Assembly (NCBI GenBank): GCA_004562765.1
Contig: SFRL01000010.1
Coordinates: 1 to 64,000, forward strand
Length of the DNA: 64,000 nt
From: a bacterium
GTDB lineage: Bacteria; Bacillota; Clostridia; Lachnospirales; Lachnospiraceae
Direction: 5' to 3'
Both the position numbers and the translations under genes were made by a program. The notes under the pieces are model-generated. The model searched no databases, was not told the origin of the DNA, and saw only the letters and a program-made list of their open reading frames with translations. The first letter of the stretch is position 1. Each line of letters opens with the position of its first letter. Positions 1-8,424 of this stretch are shown here, piece after piece.

Positions 1-22
1 TGCGGCTGGCGAACCATTCAAC

Positions 23-93
23 GAGTCTTTAGACTCAGTGCCGGTAACAGGCCCTTATAGGGCCAGAACAAACCACCGGCTAAGCCGGTGGTT
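23..93. repeat. Three consecutive short palindromes, possible IS200/IS605-type element end
   Basis: Three perfect or near-perfect inverted repeats follow each other: GAGTCTTTAGACTC at 23-36, a 15-nt palindrome with GGCCC/GGGCC arms at 50-64, and a 10-bp stem with a TAA loop at 71-93 (AACCACCGGC paired with GCCGGTGGTT). Dense subterminal hairpins of this type are usual at ends of IS200/IS605 elements and in the RNA at the 3' side of tnpB. No transposase is in the window, so this is inference. The last hairpin could also simply terminate a transcript coming from the left. Confidence 0.35.
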
Positions 94-111
94 CTGATTC
101 GATCAATATTG

Positions 112-765
112 TTAAAACAGTAAAACTTCACCCTCCAGGATCGCATATTCCACTTCGTCGCCGAGTTCCATTTTTGCCTGACCGCTGGTGCCTTGCGTGA
201 TGTCATTTTGCAGGGCTGCGAGCTGATCAGACGGAACCATTGTGTGGATGCACACGCCCTCGGTATATTCGGTGTCCAACGTCGTAATGCCCTTGCTGGA
301 AAGGATATACTGGATTTTTCCGAGACCGGTATAGTCCGTGGTGATCGTCATTTTGCAGCCTTTGTGTCGCTCAATAATAACGGAATTTTTCAGCCCTTCC
401 TGTACGGATTTCTGATAGGCACGCACCAGACCGCCGGTGCCGAGCAGTGTGCCGCCGAAATAGCGGGTCACAACCACTGCAACATTGTGGATATCTTCGC
501 GCAGCAGCACATCCAGCATGGGACGACCGGCTGTGCCGGAAGGCTCACCGTCATCGTTGCAGCGGGTGTTCTCGTGTTTCTCACCGATTGTGAATGCGGT
601 ACAATTGTGTCTGGCATCCCAGTATTCTTTTTTCTTTTTGTTAAAGAAAGCAACCGCTTCCTCCTCAGAGGTGACCGGTTCGATCGACGCGATAAAGCGC
701 GATTTTTTTTCTTCGATTTCTCCTGTGCCGCCCTTGTAGACGGTCTTGTATCCTGTTTCACTCAT
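112..765 (-). CDS. YigZ/IMPACT family protein
   Basis: A 217-residue protein of the UPF0029/IMPACT (YigZ) family, which has an N-terminal domain linked to translation regulation and a C-terminal ferredoxin-like domain; the exact bacterial role is not settled. The N-terminal domain shows the family signatures DDGEPSGTAGRP (residues 71-82) and RYFGGTLLGTGGLVRAY (101-117). Length is typical. No Shine-Dalgarno sequence precedes the ATG and there is no nearby alternative start. A TATACT box on the same strand lies only about 7 bp upstream of the ATG, so the message may be leaderless. It is divergent from the penicillin-binding protein gene. Confidence 0.92.
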   Translation of the reverse strand: MSETGYKTVYKGGTGEIEEKKSRFIASIEPVTSEEEAVAFFNKKKKEYWDARHNCTAFTIGEKHENTRCNDDGEPSGTAGRPMLDVLLREDIHNVAVVVTRYFGGTLLGTGGLVRAYQKSVQEGLKNSVIIERHKGCKMTITTDYTGLGKIQYILSSKGITTLDTEYTEGVCIHTMVPSDQLAALQNDITQGTSGQAKMELGDEVEYAILEGEVLLF

Positions 766-772
766 GCATAAA

Positions 773-801
773 AGTATACCATTTCAGCCGAAAGTTTACA
801 A
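773..801 (-). promoter_or_regulatory. Sigma-A-type promoter of yigZ
   Basis: On the minus strand TTGTAA (complement of 796-801) and TATACT (complement of 773-778) are 17 bp apart. The expected start of transcription is at or within a base or two of the yigZ ATG. Its -35 box overlaps that of the divergent promoter at 795-823. Confidence 0.55.
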
Positions 802-823
802 TATCAGAATAAAATGATATAAT
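795..823 (+). promoter_or_regulatory. Extended -10 promoter of the penicillin-binding protein gene
   Basis: TTTACA (795-800), a 17-bp spacer and TATAAT (818-823) preceded by TG at 815-816, which gives an extended -10 element. The gene starts 35 bp further on behind an AGGAGG site. Confidence 0.6.
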
Positions 824-858
824 TAACTCTATCTATAGGCAAAAACAGGAGGCAGACT

Positions 859-3531
859 ATGAACTATGGAAAAGAGGGGGCAAAGAAGCAGGCGAAAAAG
901 ATGTCTGCAAAGTCTCCCAAGGTTTTACGAAAGTTCAAAGTGGTATTTTATAAACTATTGCTTGTCGCTGCCTTTGCGTTAGTCGTCGGTGTGGCATTTA
1001 CCGGATTTGGTGTGTACAAGGGGATCATTGATTCCTCGCCCACGATTGACGCGATGGATGTCACTCCCACAGGCTATTTATCTACGGTGCTTGATACGGA
1101 GGGCAACACAACGGCAACACTGGTAGCATCAGGCGCAAACCGTGTGTATGTGACGATCGATGAGATCCCGGAGGATCTCCAGCACGCGTTTGTGGCAATT
1201 GAGGACGCGCGTTTTTATGAGCACAACGGTATTGATGTCAAAGGTATTATCCGTGCGGGAATGAAAGGCATTCTCTCCGGAGGGCATTTTTCGCAGGGTG
1301 CATCTACGATCACGCAGCAGTTGCTGAAAAATAACGTATTTACCACATGGACGACAGACAAAGGCTTTGCGAAGGTCGTTCGCAAGCTGCAGGAACAGTA
1401 TCTTGCAGTTGAGCTGGAAAAGAAGGTGAACAATAAGGATTGGATCCTTGAAAATTATCTGAATACCGTCAATCTGGGACAAAATTCACTGGGTGTGCAG
1501 GCAGCAGCCATGCGCTATTTCAACAAGGATGTCTCGGAACTGACATTATCTGAGTGCGCGGTGATCGCGGGAATCACAAAAAGCCCGGAAGGACTGAACC
1601 CGATCAGTCATCCCGAGGCCAATGCTGAGCGACGCGAGGAAGTGCTTAAAAAGATGGAGGAGCAGGGTTATATCACTGCGGAGCAAAAAGAGGAAGCACT
1701 TGCGGATAATGTGTACAAGCGCATCAAGAAGGTCAATATTAAAAAGACCGAGGAGAGCAGCCAGATCAACTCCTATTTTGTGGACGAGCTTACCAATCAG
1801 GTGCTTGAGGATCTGCAGACAGTGCTTGGTTACACAAAAGCGGAGGCCTACAAGGCGCTCTACAACAGCGGTCTGACCATTTTTTCCACCCAGGATCCTG
1901 AGATCCAGGCGATCTGCGACGAGGAGGTCAACAACCTCGACAATTATCCGACGCAGCCGCAGGTGTCTTTTAATTACCGTCTGAGTATCCAAAAGACAGA
2001 CGGCACGATCGAAAACTATGATGAGCATACGATGCTGGCATATTATCAGTCGGCAAATAAGGACTACGATATCAACTTTGCTTCTGAGGAGGAAGCGTGG
2101 GCGGCGATCGAGGCGTACAAGGCAGAGATCATGGAGCCCGGTGATACGATCCCTGAAGGCGGCGAATATATAAACTATACGCTGCAGCCGCAGGCGGCGC
2201 TGACGATCATCGACCAGAGTACCGGAGAGGTAAAAGCGATCGTGGGCGGTCGTGGTGATAAGGTGGCAAACCGTACCTTAAATCGCGCAACAGACTCTAC
2301 CCGTCAGCCGGGATCCACGTTTAAGGTGCTGGCGGCTTACGCGCCTGCATTGGACGGAGCGGGCATGACGCTGGCGACTGTGGAGGATGATGCTCCTTAT
2401 GAATATGCCAACGGTACATCGCTGAAAAACTATGATAACCGTTATCGCGGTTTTACGAATTTCCGCACGGCGATCACTTATTCTATCAATGTCGTGACAG
2501 TCAAATGTCTGACGGACATCGGTGTGGACAACGGCTATTCTTATCTGCAGGATTTTGGATTTACGACGTTAAGAGACAGTGACCGTGTGCAGTCCCTGGC
2601 GCTGGGCGGTGTCACGGACGGTGTGACAAATCTGGAACTGACAGCGGCTTATGCGACGATCGCGAACGAGGGTACTTATACGAAACCGCGGTTCTATACG
2701 AAGATCCTTGACCATGACGGCAATGTGCTGATCGACAATACACCCCAGACAAAGAGCGTGCTTAAGGAGACGACAGCATGGCTTCTGACAGATGCGATGA
2801 AGGATGTCATCACGACCGGAACCGGAAGACTCTGCAATTTTCCGGGAATGACACTCGCCGGAAAGAGTGGTACGACAACAAAGAACAGAGATGCCTTATT
2901 TGCAGGATATTCGCCGTACTATACGTGCGTGGTATGGGGCGGATATGATGATAATACCCCGCAGGGCAGTGGAACGACCAGCTACCCGAAGCTGATCTGG
3001 AAGGCTGTCATGCAGAGACTGCATGAGGGACTGGAAAACAAAGATTTCGAGATGCCGGAAGGGATCGTGCAGTGTAAGGTATGTAAGAAGTCCGGAAAGC
3101 TGGCAAAGGCTGGACTGTGTGACTGTGATCCGCGCGGCTCGCAGGTGACAACCGAGTATTTTGCGGCAGGCACGGAGCCGACGGAGTATTGCGATACGCA
3201 TGTTGCAGTGACGATCTGTGAGGCATCCGGAAAACCGGCAGGGCCTTATTGCCCGGAGGAAGAAGTCAAGACATCTGCATATATCAGCGGAGGTTCGGCA
3301 GGAACAGAGGATTCACCGTATCTGTTGCCTTCAAATCTCAGCACGGATACCTGCCCGGTTCACTCGGCAAATGATTTGGAGCCGGTTGACATTACCGGAG
3401 AGACCGGAGGAGAAAATCCTCCGCCACCGGTCATTGATGACGATGGAGAAGAGGACGAGCCGCCGGATTCGCATACGGGACTCGAGGGTGAGGATCAGAC
3501 GCTGATCGCTCCGGATGATATATCGGATTAA
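859..3531 (+). CDS. Class A penicillin-binding protein (glycosyltransferase/transpeptidase)
   Basis: Bifunctional peptidoglycan synthase of 890 residues. A cytoplasmic basic N-terminus is followed by one membrane segment (about 30-52). The GT51 domain shows EDARFYEHNG with the catalytic Glu near 115 and GASTITQQLLKN (about 147-158). The transpeptidase domain has the nucleophile motif STFK with Ser486, the SxN motif (Ser542-Ile-Asn) and KSG at 669-671. A Cys-containing segment follows (CKVCKKSG and CDCD around 738-760), then an acidic Pro-rich tail. It makes glycan strands and crosslinks at the outer membrane face. Start chosen for the AGGAGG 9 bp upstream. Monocistronic: own promoter and a strong hairpin after the stop. 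Confidence 0.95.
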   Translation: MNYGKEGAKKQAKKMSAKSPKVLRKFKVVFYKLLLVAAFALVVGVAFTGFGVYKGIIDSSPTIDAMDVTPTGYLSTVLDTEGNTTATLVASGANRVYVTIDEIPEDLQHAFVAIEDARFYEHNGIDVKGIIRAGMKGILSGGHFSQGASTITQQLLKNNVFTTWTTDKGFAKVVRKLQEQYLAVELEKKVNNKDWILENYLNTVNLGQNSLGVQAAAMRYFNKDVSELTLSECAVIAGITKSPEGLNPISHPEANAERREEVLKKMEEQGYITAEQKEEALADNVYKRIKKVNIKKTEESSQINSYFVDELTNQVLEDLQTVLGYTKAEAYKALYNSGLTIFSTQDPEIQAICDEEVNNLDNYPTQPQVSFNYRLSIQKTDGTIENYDEHTMLAYYQSANKDYDINFASEEEAWAAIEAYKAEIMEPGDTIPEGGEYINYTLQPQAALTIIDQSTGEVKAIVGGRGDKVANRTLNRATDSTRQPGSTFKVLAAYAPALDGAGMTLATVEDDAPYEYANGTSLKNYDNRYRGFTNFRTAITYSINVVTVKCLTDIGVDNGYSYLQDFGFTTLRDSDRVQSLALGGVTDGVTNLELTAAYATIANEGTYTKPRFYTKILDHDGNVLIDNTPQTKSVLKETTAWLLTDAMKDVITTGTGRLCNFPGMTLAGKSGTTTKNRDALFAGYSPYYTCVVWGGYDDNTPQGSGTTSYPKLIWKAVMQRLHEGLENKDFEMPEGIVQCKVCKKSGKLAKAGLCDCDPRGSQVTTEYFAAGTEPTEYCDTHVAVTICEASGKPAGPYCPEEEVKTSAYISGGSAGTEDSPYLLPSNLSTDTCPVHSANDLEPVDITGETGGENPPPPVIDDDGEEDEPPDSHTGLEGEDQTLIAPDDISD

Positions 3532-3561
3532 CCAAACCGGAACATCATAGAGAAAAAACGA

Positions 3562-3609
3562 GCCATCTGACATGGATTGATACAAAAGCATGTCAGATGG
3601 CTTATTTTT
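3562..3609. terminator. Bidirectional intrinsic terminator
   Basis: A 13-bp perfect stem (GCCATCTGACATG with its complement) with T-rich flanks on both strands lies between the convergent penicillin-binding protein and aldo/keto reductase genes. Confidence 0.85.
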
Positions 3610-3640
3610 ATGTGTAAATCAATCGTGTTTTAAATGCTGC

Positions 3641-4525
3641 TTACTGGTTTGGATTGCTTTTTTTCGTCGGGATGACAAAATCGGGGTGTTCGCCCAGCCA
3701 TGTCGTCTGCGGCATACAGCTCAACATCCACAGATCATCCTCGGACAACGTAAAGTCAAAGATTTCGGCGTTGGCAACCATGTGCTCATAGGAAGATGCC
3801 TTCGGAATCGGTAGAATGCCTTTTTGTACAAGAAAACGCAGACAGATCTGAGCGATCGAGCGGTCATATTTTTTCGCGAGTCGGGAAAGGATCGCATTAC
3901 CGGCAAGGGCGTTCTCGTTTCCTCTGCCCAGCGGGCTCCACGCCATCGGAACGATGTCGTTTGCCTGGCAGAAAGCGACGGCGGCTTCCTGGGAATAGCC
4001 CGGATGCAGCTCCAACTGGTCAACAACCGGCTTGAGCCGGCAATTGTCGAGAATATTTTTCAGATGATGCGGCAGAAAGTTGCTGCAGCCGATGGCACGA
4101 ACTTTGCCTGCGTCAACGAGTTCTTCGAGCGCACGCCATGTTTCCAGATCCAGTTCCTTCCAGTTCTCGTCATCAGTGCCGGTCTGGCGCGGCCAGTGGA
4201 TCATGTACAGATCGACATAATCCATCTGTAAACGTTCCAGAGATGCTTCCAATGCTTTCTTTGCATTGTCGTAGCCCATCTCATCGATCCACAGTTTGGT
4301 CTCGATGATAAATTCGCTTCGTGGCAGACCGCTCTCTTTGATCGCTGCCCCCAGTACGCGCTCTGTCTCGTAGAGTGACGCTGCATCAAAAAAACGGTAG
4401 CCTGCGCGGATCGCGTCAAGGATGACAGCCTTTCCGTCGCCGTTGATCGTCTGATACGTACCAAAACCGATGCATGGCAGCTTCATGCCATTATTTAATG
4501 TGTAGCAGTCCTGTATAGATTTCAT
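3641..4525 (-). CDS. Aldo/keto reductase
   Basis: NAD(P)H-dependent carbonyl reductase of 294 residues with the TIM-barrel aldo/keto reductase fold. The catalytic tetrad is visible: Asp47 and Tyr52 in FFDAASLYETE, Lys77 in ETKLW and His110 in YMIHWPRQ. The C-terminal half carries GCSNF and the ARWSPLGRG-like cofactor segment (MAWSPLGRGN). The substrate cannot be read from sequence; relatives act on 2,5-diketogluconate, methylglyoxal and other small aldehydes. The start at 4525 is preferred over an upstream in-frame ATG because GGAGGT lies 8 bp before it on the minus strand. It stands alone. Confidence 0.9.
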   Translation of the reverse strand: MKSIQDCYTLNNGMKLPCIGFGTYQTINGDGKAVILDAIRAGYRFFDAASLYETERVLGAAIKESGLPRSEFIIETKLWIDEMGYDNAKKALEASLERLQMDYVDLYMIHWPRQTGTDDENWKELDLETWRALEELVDAGKVRAIGCSNFLPHHLKNILDNCRLKPVVDQLELHPGYSQEAAVAFCQANDIVPMAWSPLGRGNENALAGNAILSRLAKKYDRSIAQICLRFLVQKGILPIPKASSYEHMVANAEIFDFTLSEDDLWMLSCMPQTTWLGEHPDFVIPTKKSNPNQ

Positions 4526-4670
4526 GTGTGAATACCTCCGATGTAAAGAATTTGCTGCTGTCCGGCTGGCTGACAGCGTCATGTTTCTACTTCCAGTTTA
4601 ATTTTTGCAGGGTGCAATTGCAAGGGGGGAAATGGTAAATTTCTATTGATAAATTTTTTGAAATTTGTTG

Positions 4671-4699
4671 TTGACAAATGATGATTTAGTGTATATAAT
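4671..4699 (+). promoter_or_regulatory. Consensus promoter of tRNA-Gln
   Basis: TTGACA (4671-4676), exactly 17 bp spacer, TATAAT (4694-4699); a perfect sigma-A consensus 14 bp before the tRNA 5' end. Confidence 0.85.
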
Positions 4700-4713
4700 G
4701 ATTGTTGTTGTGA

Positions 4714-4785
4714 AGCGCTATCGCCAAATGGTAAGGCAACGGACTCTGACTCCGTCATTTCCAGGTTCGAGCCCTGGTAGCGCTG
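4714..4785 (+). tRNA. tRNA-Gln (anticodon CTG)
   Basis: Complete cloverleaf of 72 nt: acceptor AGCGCTA (4714-4720) pairs with TAGCGCT (4778-4784); D arm GCC/GGC; anticodon stem ACGGA/TCCGT with loop CTCTGAC giving anticodon CTG; T arm CCAGG-TTCGAGC-CCTGG; discriminator G. CCA is not encoded. The anticodon reads CAG, hence glutamine. Confidence 0.95.
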
Positions 4786-4787
4786 CT

Positions 4788-4818
4788 AAGGCATCCGAGT
4801 GATCGGATGCCTTTTTTT
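4788..4818 (+). terminator. Intrinsic terminator after tRNA-Gln
   Basis: AGGCATCCG and CGGATGCCT form a stem followed by eight T residues, directly after the tRNA. Confidence 0.85.
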
Positions 4819-4907
4819 TGCGCGTTCAAGAGTGTACAAATTCTCGTAGAGAGGGTATAATATCATTATTCAGAAATGAAAAGAGCAGATGTTCAGGAGA
4901 ACCATAT

Positions 4908-5696
4908 ATGAAAAAATTAATATCTTTTATTTGTGTCTTGACAATGGTCATCACGATGCTGCCTGTAACTGCGCAAGCGGCTGCGGACAGTATTACGATC
5001 GGTCTGTATGACAGCTATGACTGTGACGGATATTTTTATGGACAGAATGCTGCCAGATTTCAATCATCAGATCCGGATGTGGTTAAGATCATAAATGATC
5101 AGATGATAGGTGTGTCTGTGGGAAGCGCGACAGTCACGGCTACTACCGGAAAGAAGAAGGTAAAGCGGAAAGTGACCGTAAAAAATTACGAGTCATATTT
5201 CTCGTTGAATTCGGTTTCCGTCAGCCTGTATCCGGGTGAGACTTATGCTCTTGACACGGATGGAACGGTGTCAAAAGCTGCCTATTCATCGCGGGATACA
5301 TCTGTTGCAACGGTCGATAAAAACGGGAAGATCAAAGCCAAATCCCCGGGAACCACATTTGTTGATGTGAAATCCGGTACGATGAAGAAACATTGTGCAG
5401 TGACGGTTATAGATAAGGCCAATCAGTCGGATATCATCACATTTAAGGCTGATCCCGATACAACATATATTTCAAAATGGAAATTTAAGAATAAAAGCAA
5501 ATACATCCTGGCGATACATCCCGGTACATATCTTCCGAATGATTTTGAGACTATACTTGATCAGATGATCGCACGGATCGAGAAGGCATCCGGACTTCAG
5601 ATGCATCCGTCAAAAAAACTTTGGAAGTATCCTGCGACAAGCCTGTCATATGGGTTGGCGGGAGATCGGATACGATGGGAGATCATTGCGGGGTGA
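4908..5696 (+). CDS. Secreted BIG2-domain protein, N-terminal part of a frameshifted gene
   Basis: 263 codons including stop. A signal peptide (MKKLISFICVLTMVITMLPV, cleavage near AQA-AAD, residue 26) and two BIG2-like immunoglobulin folds (typical VATVDKNGKIKAKSPGTTFVDV near 138-160) indicate an exported cell-surface protein. The frame then runs into a stop at 5694-5696, while the frame shifted by two positions continues to 6613 with composition like the same protein. I therefore read 4908-6613 as one gene broken by a single-base indel between about 5620 and 5690. AGGAG lies upstream of the ATG. Base composition is AT-richer than the neighbours. Confidence 0.7.
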   Translation: MKKLISFICVLTMVITMLPVTAQAAADSITIGLYDSYDCDGYFYGQNAARFQSSDPDVVKIINDQMIGVSVGSATVTATTGKKKVKRKVTVKNYESYFSLNSVSVSLYPGETYALDTDGTVSKAAYSSRDTSVATVDKNGKIKAKSPGTTFVDVKSGTMKKHCAVTVIDKANQSDIITFKADPDTTYISKWKFKNKSKYILAIHPGTYLPNDFETILDQMIARIEKASGLQMHPSKKLWKYPATSLSYGLAGDRIRWEIIAG

Positions 5697-6613
5697 ATAT
5701 ACGCTCTGCGGATCTGAGCTTGAAGAATGAGTCCGCCGTGAACGTTGGACGCTGGATCGCAAACTGCATTATTTATAGAAACAGTACCTATACCGGAGAG
5801 ATATTGGGAAGTTTTTATGGAAAAACGATTGCACAGCATGCACTCAAGGGCTCATCTTTTGTGGATGCGAATTATAAGGTAGTACCTGATGATATTGAGA
5901 CAATGGAATCGGACTGGGAGAGCGTGACTGCCTCAAAAATGGAATCCTACCTGACCACCCAAAATCTCCAGTCTGATACCGAGTCGTATTTTCCGGAATA
6001 CCTGTACAAAACCTATGGGGCAACCACGATCAATAAGATCATTCGGAAAATTAATGCGGAGAACAAAAAGAAGGGTGTTACCTATTCCGGAGGTATGGGC
6101 ATATCACCGAAGAGATGTCTCGCGATCTGTAAAGCTTATACATCAGCCAATGTGGTGGAGGATTATGTAAAATATTTTAAGGCGAGAGCGAAATATTTGA
6201 TGGATCCATTAACACCTATTATTGATTATTCTGCAAAAAACGGTGATACCATTGATGTCACTCCTTACGGCTACGGCTGGGCAGAGTACTGTAATTACGG
6301 CAGTGCCGCTTATTCAGGAACGGTTACATATGATTTTACGGAAGCTATGAAATATTTTACCGTGAATTGCGGACAGAAGGTTACCGGACTTTATGGAGTA
6401 GGTTTTGTTTGCGGTGAAGGAGAAATGACGCTTAAGATCTACGATAAAAATGATCGTCTTCTGGACACTATGACAGGAAGTAAACGTCTGGATGTATATC
6501 AGGATGGCGCGGTAAAAGTGGAAGTGTCCGGAGAGACAGGAATGAACGATTTTATGCTCTATTACTATATAACAAATTTCAGTAAGTATGCCACTCAGGT
6601 ACAGGAATATTAG
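5621..6613 (+). CDS. C-terminal part of the frameshifted secreted protein; degenerate peptidase-like domain
   Basis: 331 codons in the frame that continues the preceding gene; its only upstream start is a TTG without a ribosome site, which supports a frameshift rather than a separate gene. The segment CIIYRNSTYTGEIL (about 50-64) is reminiscent of metallopeptidases where an HExxH helix sits just before it and a Glu-Gly pair follows; here the helix reads VGRWIANC and has no His or Glu. So either a non-catalytic relative or a decayed gene; this is inference. The C-terminal 100 residues look like a beta domain. No family name can be given with confidence. Confidence 0.55.
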   Translation: MEVSCDKPVIWVGGRSDTMGDHCGVNIRSADLSLKNESAVNVGRWIANCIIYRNSTYTGEILGSFYGKTIAQHALKGSSFVDANYKVVPDDIETMESDWESVTASKMESYLTTQNLQSDTESYFPEYLYKTYGATTINKIIRKINAENKKKGVTYSGGMGISPKRCLAICKAYTSANVVEDYVKYFKARAKYLMDPLTPIIDYSAKNGDTIDVTPYGYGWAEYCNYGSAAYSGTVTYDFTEAMKYFTVNCGQKVTGLYGVGFVCGEGEMTLKIYDKNDRLLDTMTGSKRLDVYQDGAVKVEVSGETGMNDFMLYYYITNFSKYATQVQEY

Positions 6614-6651
6614 AAATATTGAGCAAAAAGACTTTAAGGGGGACTTGAAAC

Positions 6652-7428
6652 ATGAGATTAGCGATTTTAGGAAACGGATTTTTGGCAGGCATTATTGTGG
6701 AGGCATTGCAAAAAGGCATGCTGTCCGACTATGAGCTGGTGGGGATCCTCGGACGAAGTGAAGAGAAAACGCGCACTCTGGCAGAGAAAGCGGGCTGCGC
6801 AGCGTGTTTTACGATCGAGGACCTGTTGGAACAAAAACCGGATATTGTGGCGGAGGCGGCTTCTGTGGCAGCCGTGAAGGATTACGCGGAGCAGATCCTG
6901 TCTGCCGGGGCAGGCATGGCAGTGTTGTCCATCGGAGCGTTTGCGGACCGCGCTTTCTACGAACGTGTGGCGCAGACCGCAAAGGAACATGGAACAAAGG
7001 TGCATATTGCTTCCGGTGCGATCGGAGGTTTTGATGTGCTGCGGACAGTGTCGTTGATGGACGAGGCAAGGGTGACCTTTGAGACACACAAAGGACCGGC
7101 TTCTCTGCAGAATACACCGTTGTTTGAGGACCATCTGATGACAGATACCGAAGAAACACAAGTGTTTGACGGAACCGCGAAGGAGGCGATCGCCCTGCTT
7201 CCCACAAAGGTCAACGTGGCGGTGGCGGCATCGGTGGCGAGTGTGGGACCGGATGCGGAGCATGTGCAGATCACGAGCGTGCCGGGATTTGTGGGTGATG
7301 ACCACCGGATCACGGCAGAGATCGATGGTGTGAAGGCTGTGGTGGACATCTATTCTTCCACAAGTGCCATCGCAGGCTGGAGTGTGGTAGCGCTGCTGCA
7401 GGATCTGGCATCGCCGATCGTTTTCTGA
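6652..7428 (+). CDS. Aspartate dehydrogenase family oxidoreductase
   Basis: 258 residues resembling L-aspartate dehydrogenases (NadX family): Rossmann loop GNGFLAG at 7-13, a central ASGAIGGFDVL segment (about 121-131) and the C-terminal DUF108-type domain. Members convert aspartate to oxaloacetate or iminoaspartate with NAD(P), some serving NAD synthesis. No nad genes are adjacent; the downstream neighbour is a 2-hydroxyacid dehydrogenase, 78 bp on and on the same strand, suggesting an amino- or oxo-acid conversion pair. GGGGGA precedes the ATG by about 9 bp. Confidence 0.8.
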   Translation: MRLAILGNGFLAGIIVEALQKGMLSDYELVGILGRSEEKTRTLAEKAGCAACFTIEDLLEQKPDIVAEAASVAAVKDYAEQILSAGAGMAVLSIGAFADRAFYERVAQTAKEHGTKVHIASGAIGGFDVLRTVSLMDEARVTFETHKGPASLQNTPLFEDHLMTDTEETQVFDGTAKEAIALLPTKVNVAVAASVASVGPDAEHVQITSVPGFVGDDHRITAEIDGVKAVVDIYSSTSAIAGWSVVALLQDLASPIVF

Positions 7429-7506
7429 AAAAGAGGTTATAACTGGTCGTGACGCGGGACGAAAAGGGTTCCCATGTCATATGGCAGCATTAGAAAGGGG
7501 AAAAAT

Positions 7507-8397
7507 ATGTTTGAGAAATTAGTGGCGATCGAGCCGGTACATCTGGTAGATGCAGGTGTAGAAGAATTGAAAAAATATGCAAAGGAGATCGTTCTCTATG
7601 ACGATATCCCGGCGGATGATGCCGAGATCGTGCGAAGGATCGGAGATGCGGATGCTGTGCTTGTGTGCTATACCTCGCGGATTACCGGAGAAACGCTGGC
7701 ACAGTGCCCGAACGTGAAATATGTTGGTATGTGCTGTAGTCTGTATTCCGAGGCGAGTGCGAATGTGGATATTGCATATGCAAGGGCGCACGGTATTGAT
7801 GTCAGGGGCATCCGTGACTATGGTGACCGTGGTGTCGTGGAGTTTGTGCTCTGCGAGCTGGTGCGCTTCCTGCACGGTTACGACCGCCCGATGTGGAAGG
7901 ATCAGCCCCAGGAGATCACCCGGTTAAAGACCGGAATCATCGGACTTGGCGTGTCCGGTGGAATGATCGCGGAGGCATTGCAGTTCATGGGGGCAGAGGT
8001 CAGCTACTACAGCCGTTCCAGAAAGCCGGAAAAAGAGGCAGCAGGCCTGATCTACCGAGATCTGCCGGAGTTGCTGTCACATTGTGATGTGGTGTTTACA
8101 TGTCTGAATAAAAATGTTATTCTACTTGGTGAGAAAGAGTTTGAGATACTCGGAGAAGGAAAGATCTTATTTAACACTTCGATTGGACCTTCTCATGAGG
8201 TGGAGGCGCTGAAAAAATGGCTGGAAGCCGGTGATAACTGGTTTGTTTGCGATACAGCAGGAGCTATCGGGGATGCTTCGCTTGTGGATCATCCACATAT
8301 CGTGTGTGAGCAGGCATCCGCGGGCTGTACGGCGCAGGCCTATGAGTTGTTGACAGAGAAGGTACTCGCAAATATCAAAGACCATTTGGCATGCTAA
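7507..8397 (+). CDS. D-isomer specific 2-hydroxyacid dehydrogenase
   Basis: 296 residues. NAD-binding motif GLGVSG at 146-151 within the middle Rossmann domain, the hydroxyacid dehydrogenase segment with VVEFVLCELVR (110-120), and a C-terminal half with SIGPSHEVEALKKWLEAG. The family interconverts 2-oxo and D-2-hydroxy acids; the exact substrate is not evident and the catalytic His region differs from 3-phosphoglycerate dehydrogenase. Start at 7507 is chosen for AAAGGGG 7 bp upstream rather than the in-frame ATG at 7474. Probably cotranscribed with the preceding aspartate dehydrogenase-like gene. Confidence 0.82.
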   Translation: MFEKLVAIEPVHLVDAGVEELKKYAKEIVLYDDIPADDAEIVRRIGDADAVLVCYTSRITGETLAQCPNVKYVGMCCSLYSEASANVDIAYARAHGIDVRGIRDYGDRGVVEFVLCELVRFLHGYDRPMWKDQPQEITRLKTGIIGLGVSGGMIAEALQFMGAEVSYYSRSRKPEKEAAGLIYRDLPELLSHCDVVFTCLNKNVILLGEKEFEILGEGKILFNTSIGPSHEVEALKKWLEAGDNWFVCDTAGAIGDASLVDHPHIVCEQASAGCTAQAYELLTEKVLANIKDHLAC

Positions 8398-8424
8398 ACA
8401 ATGTTTTGACAGAGGAGGGATACG

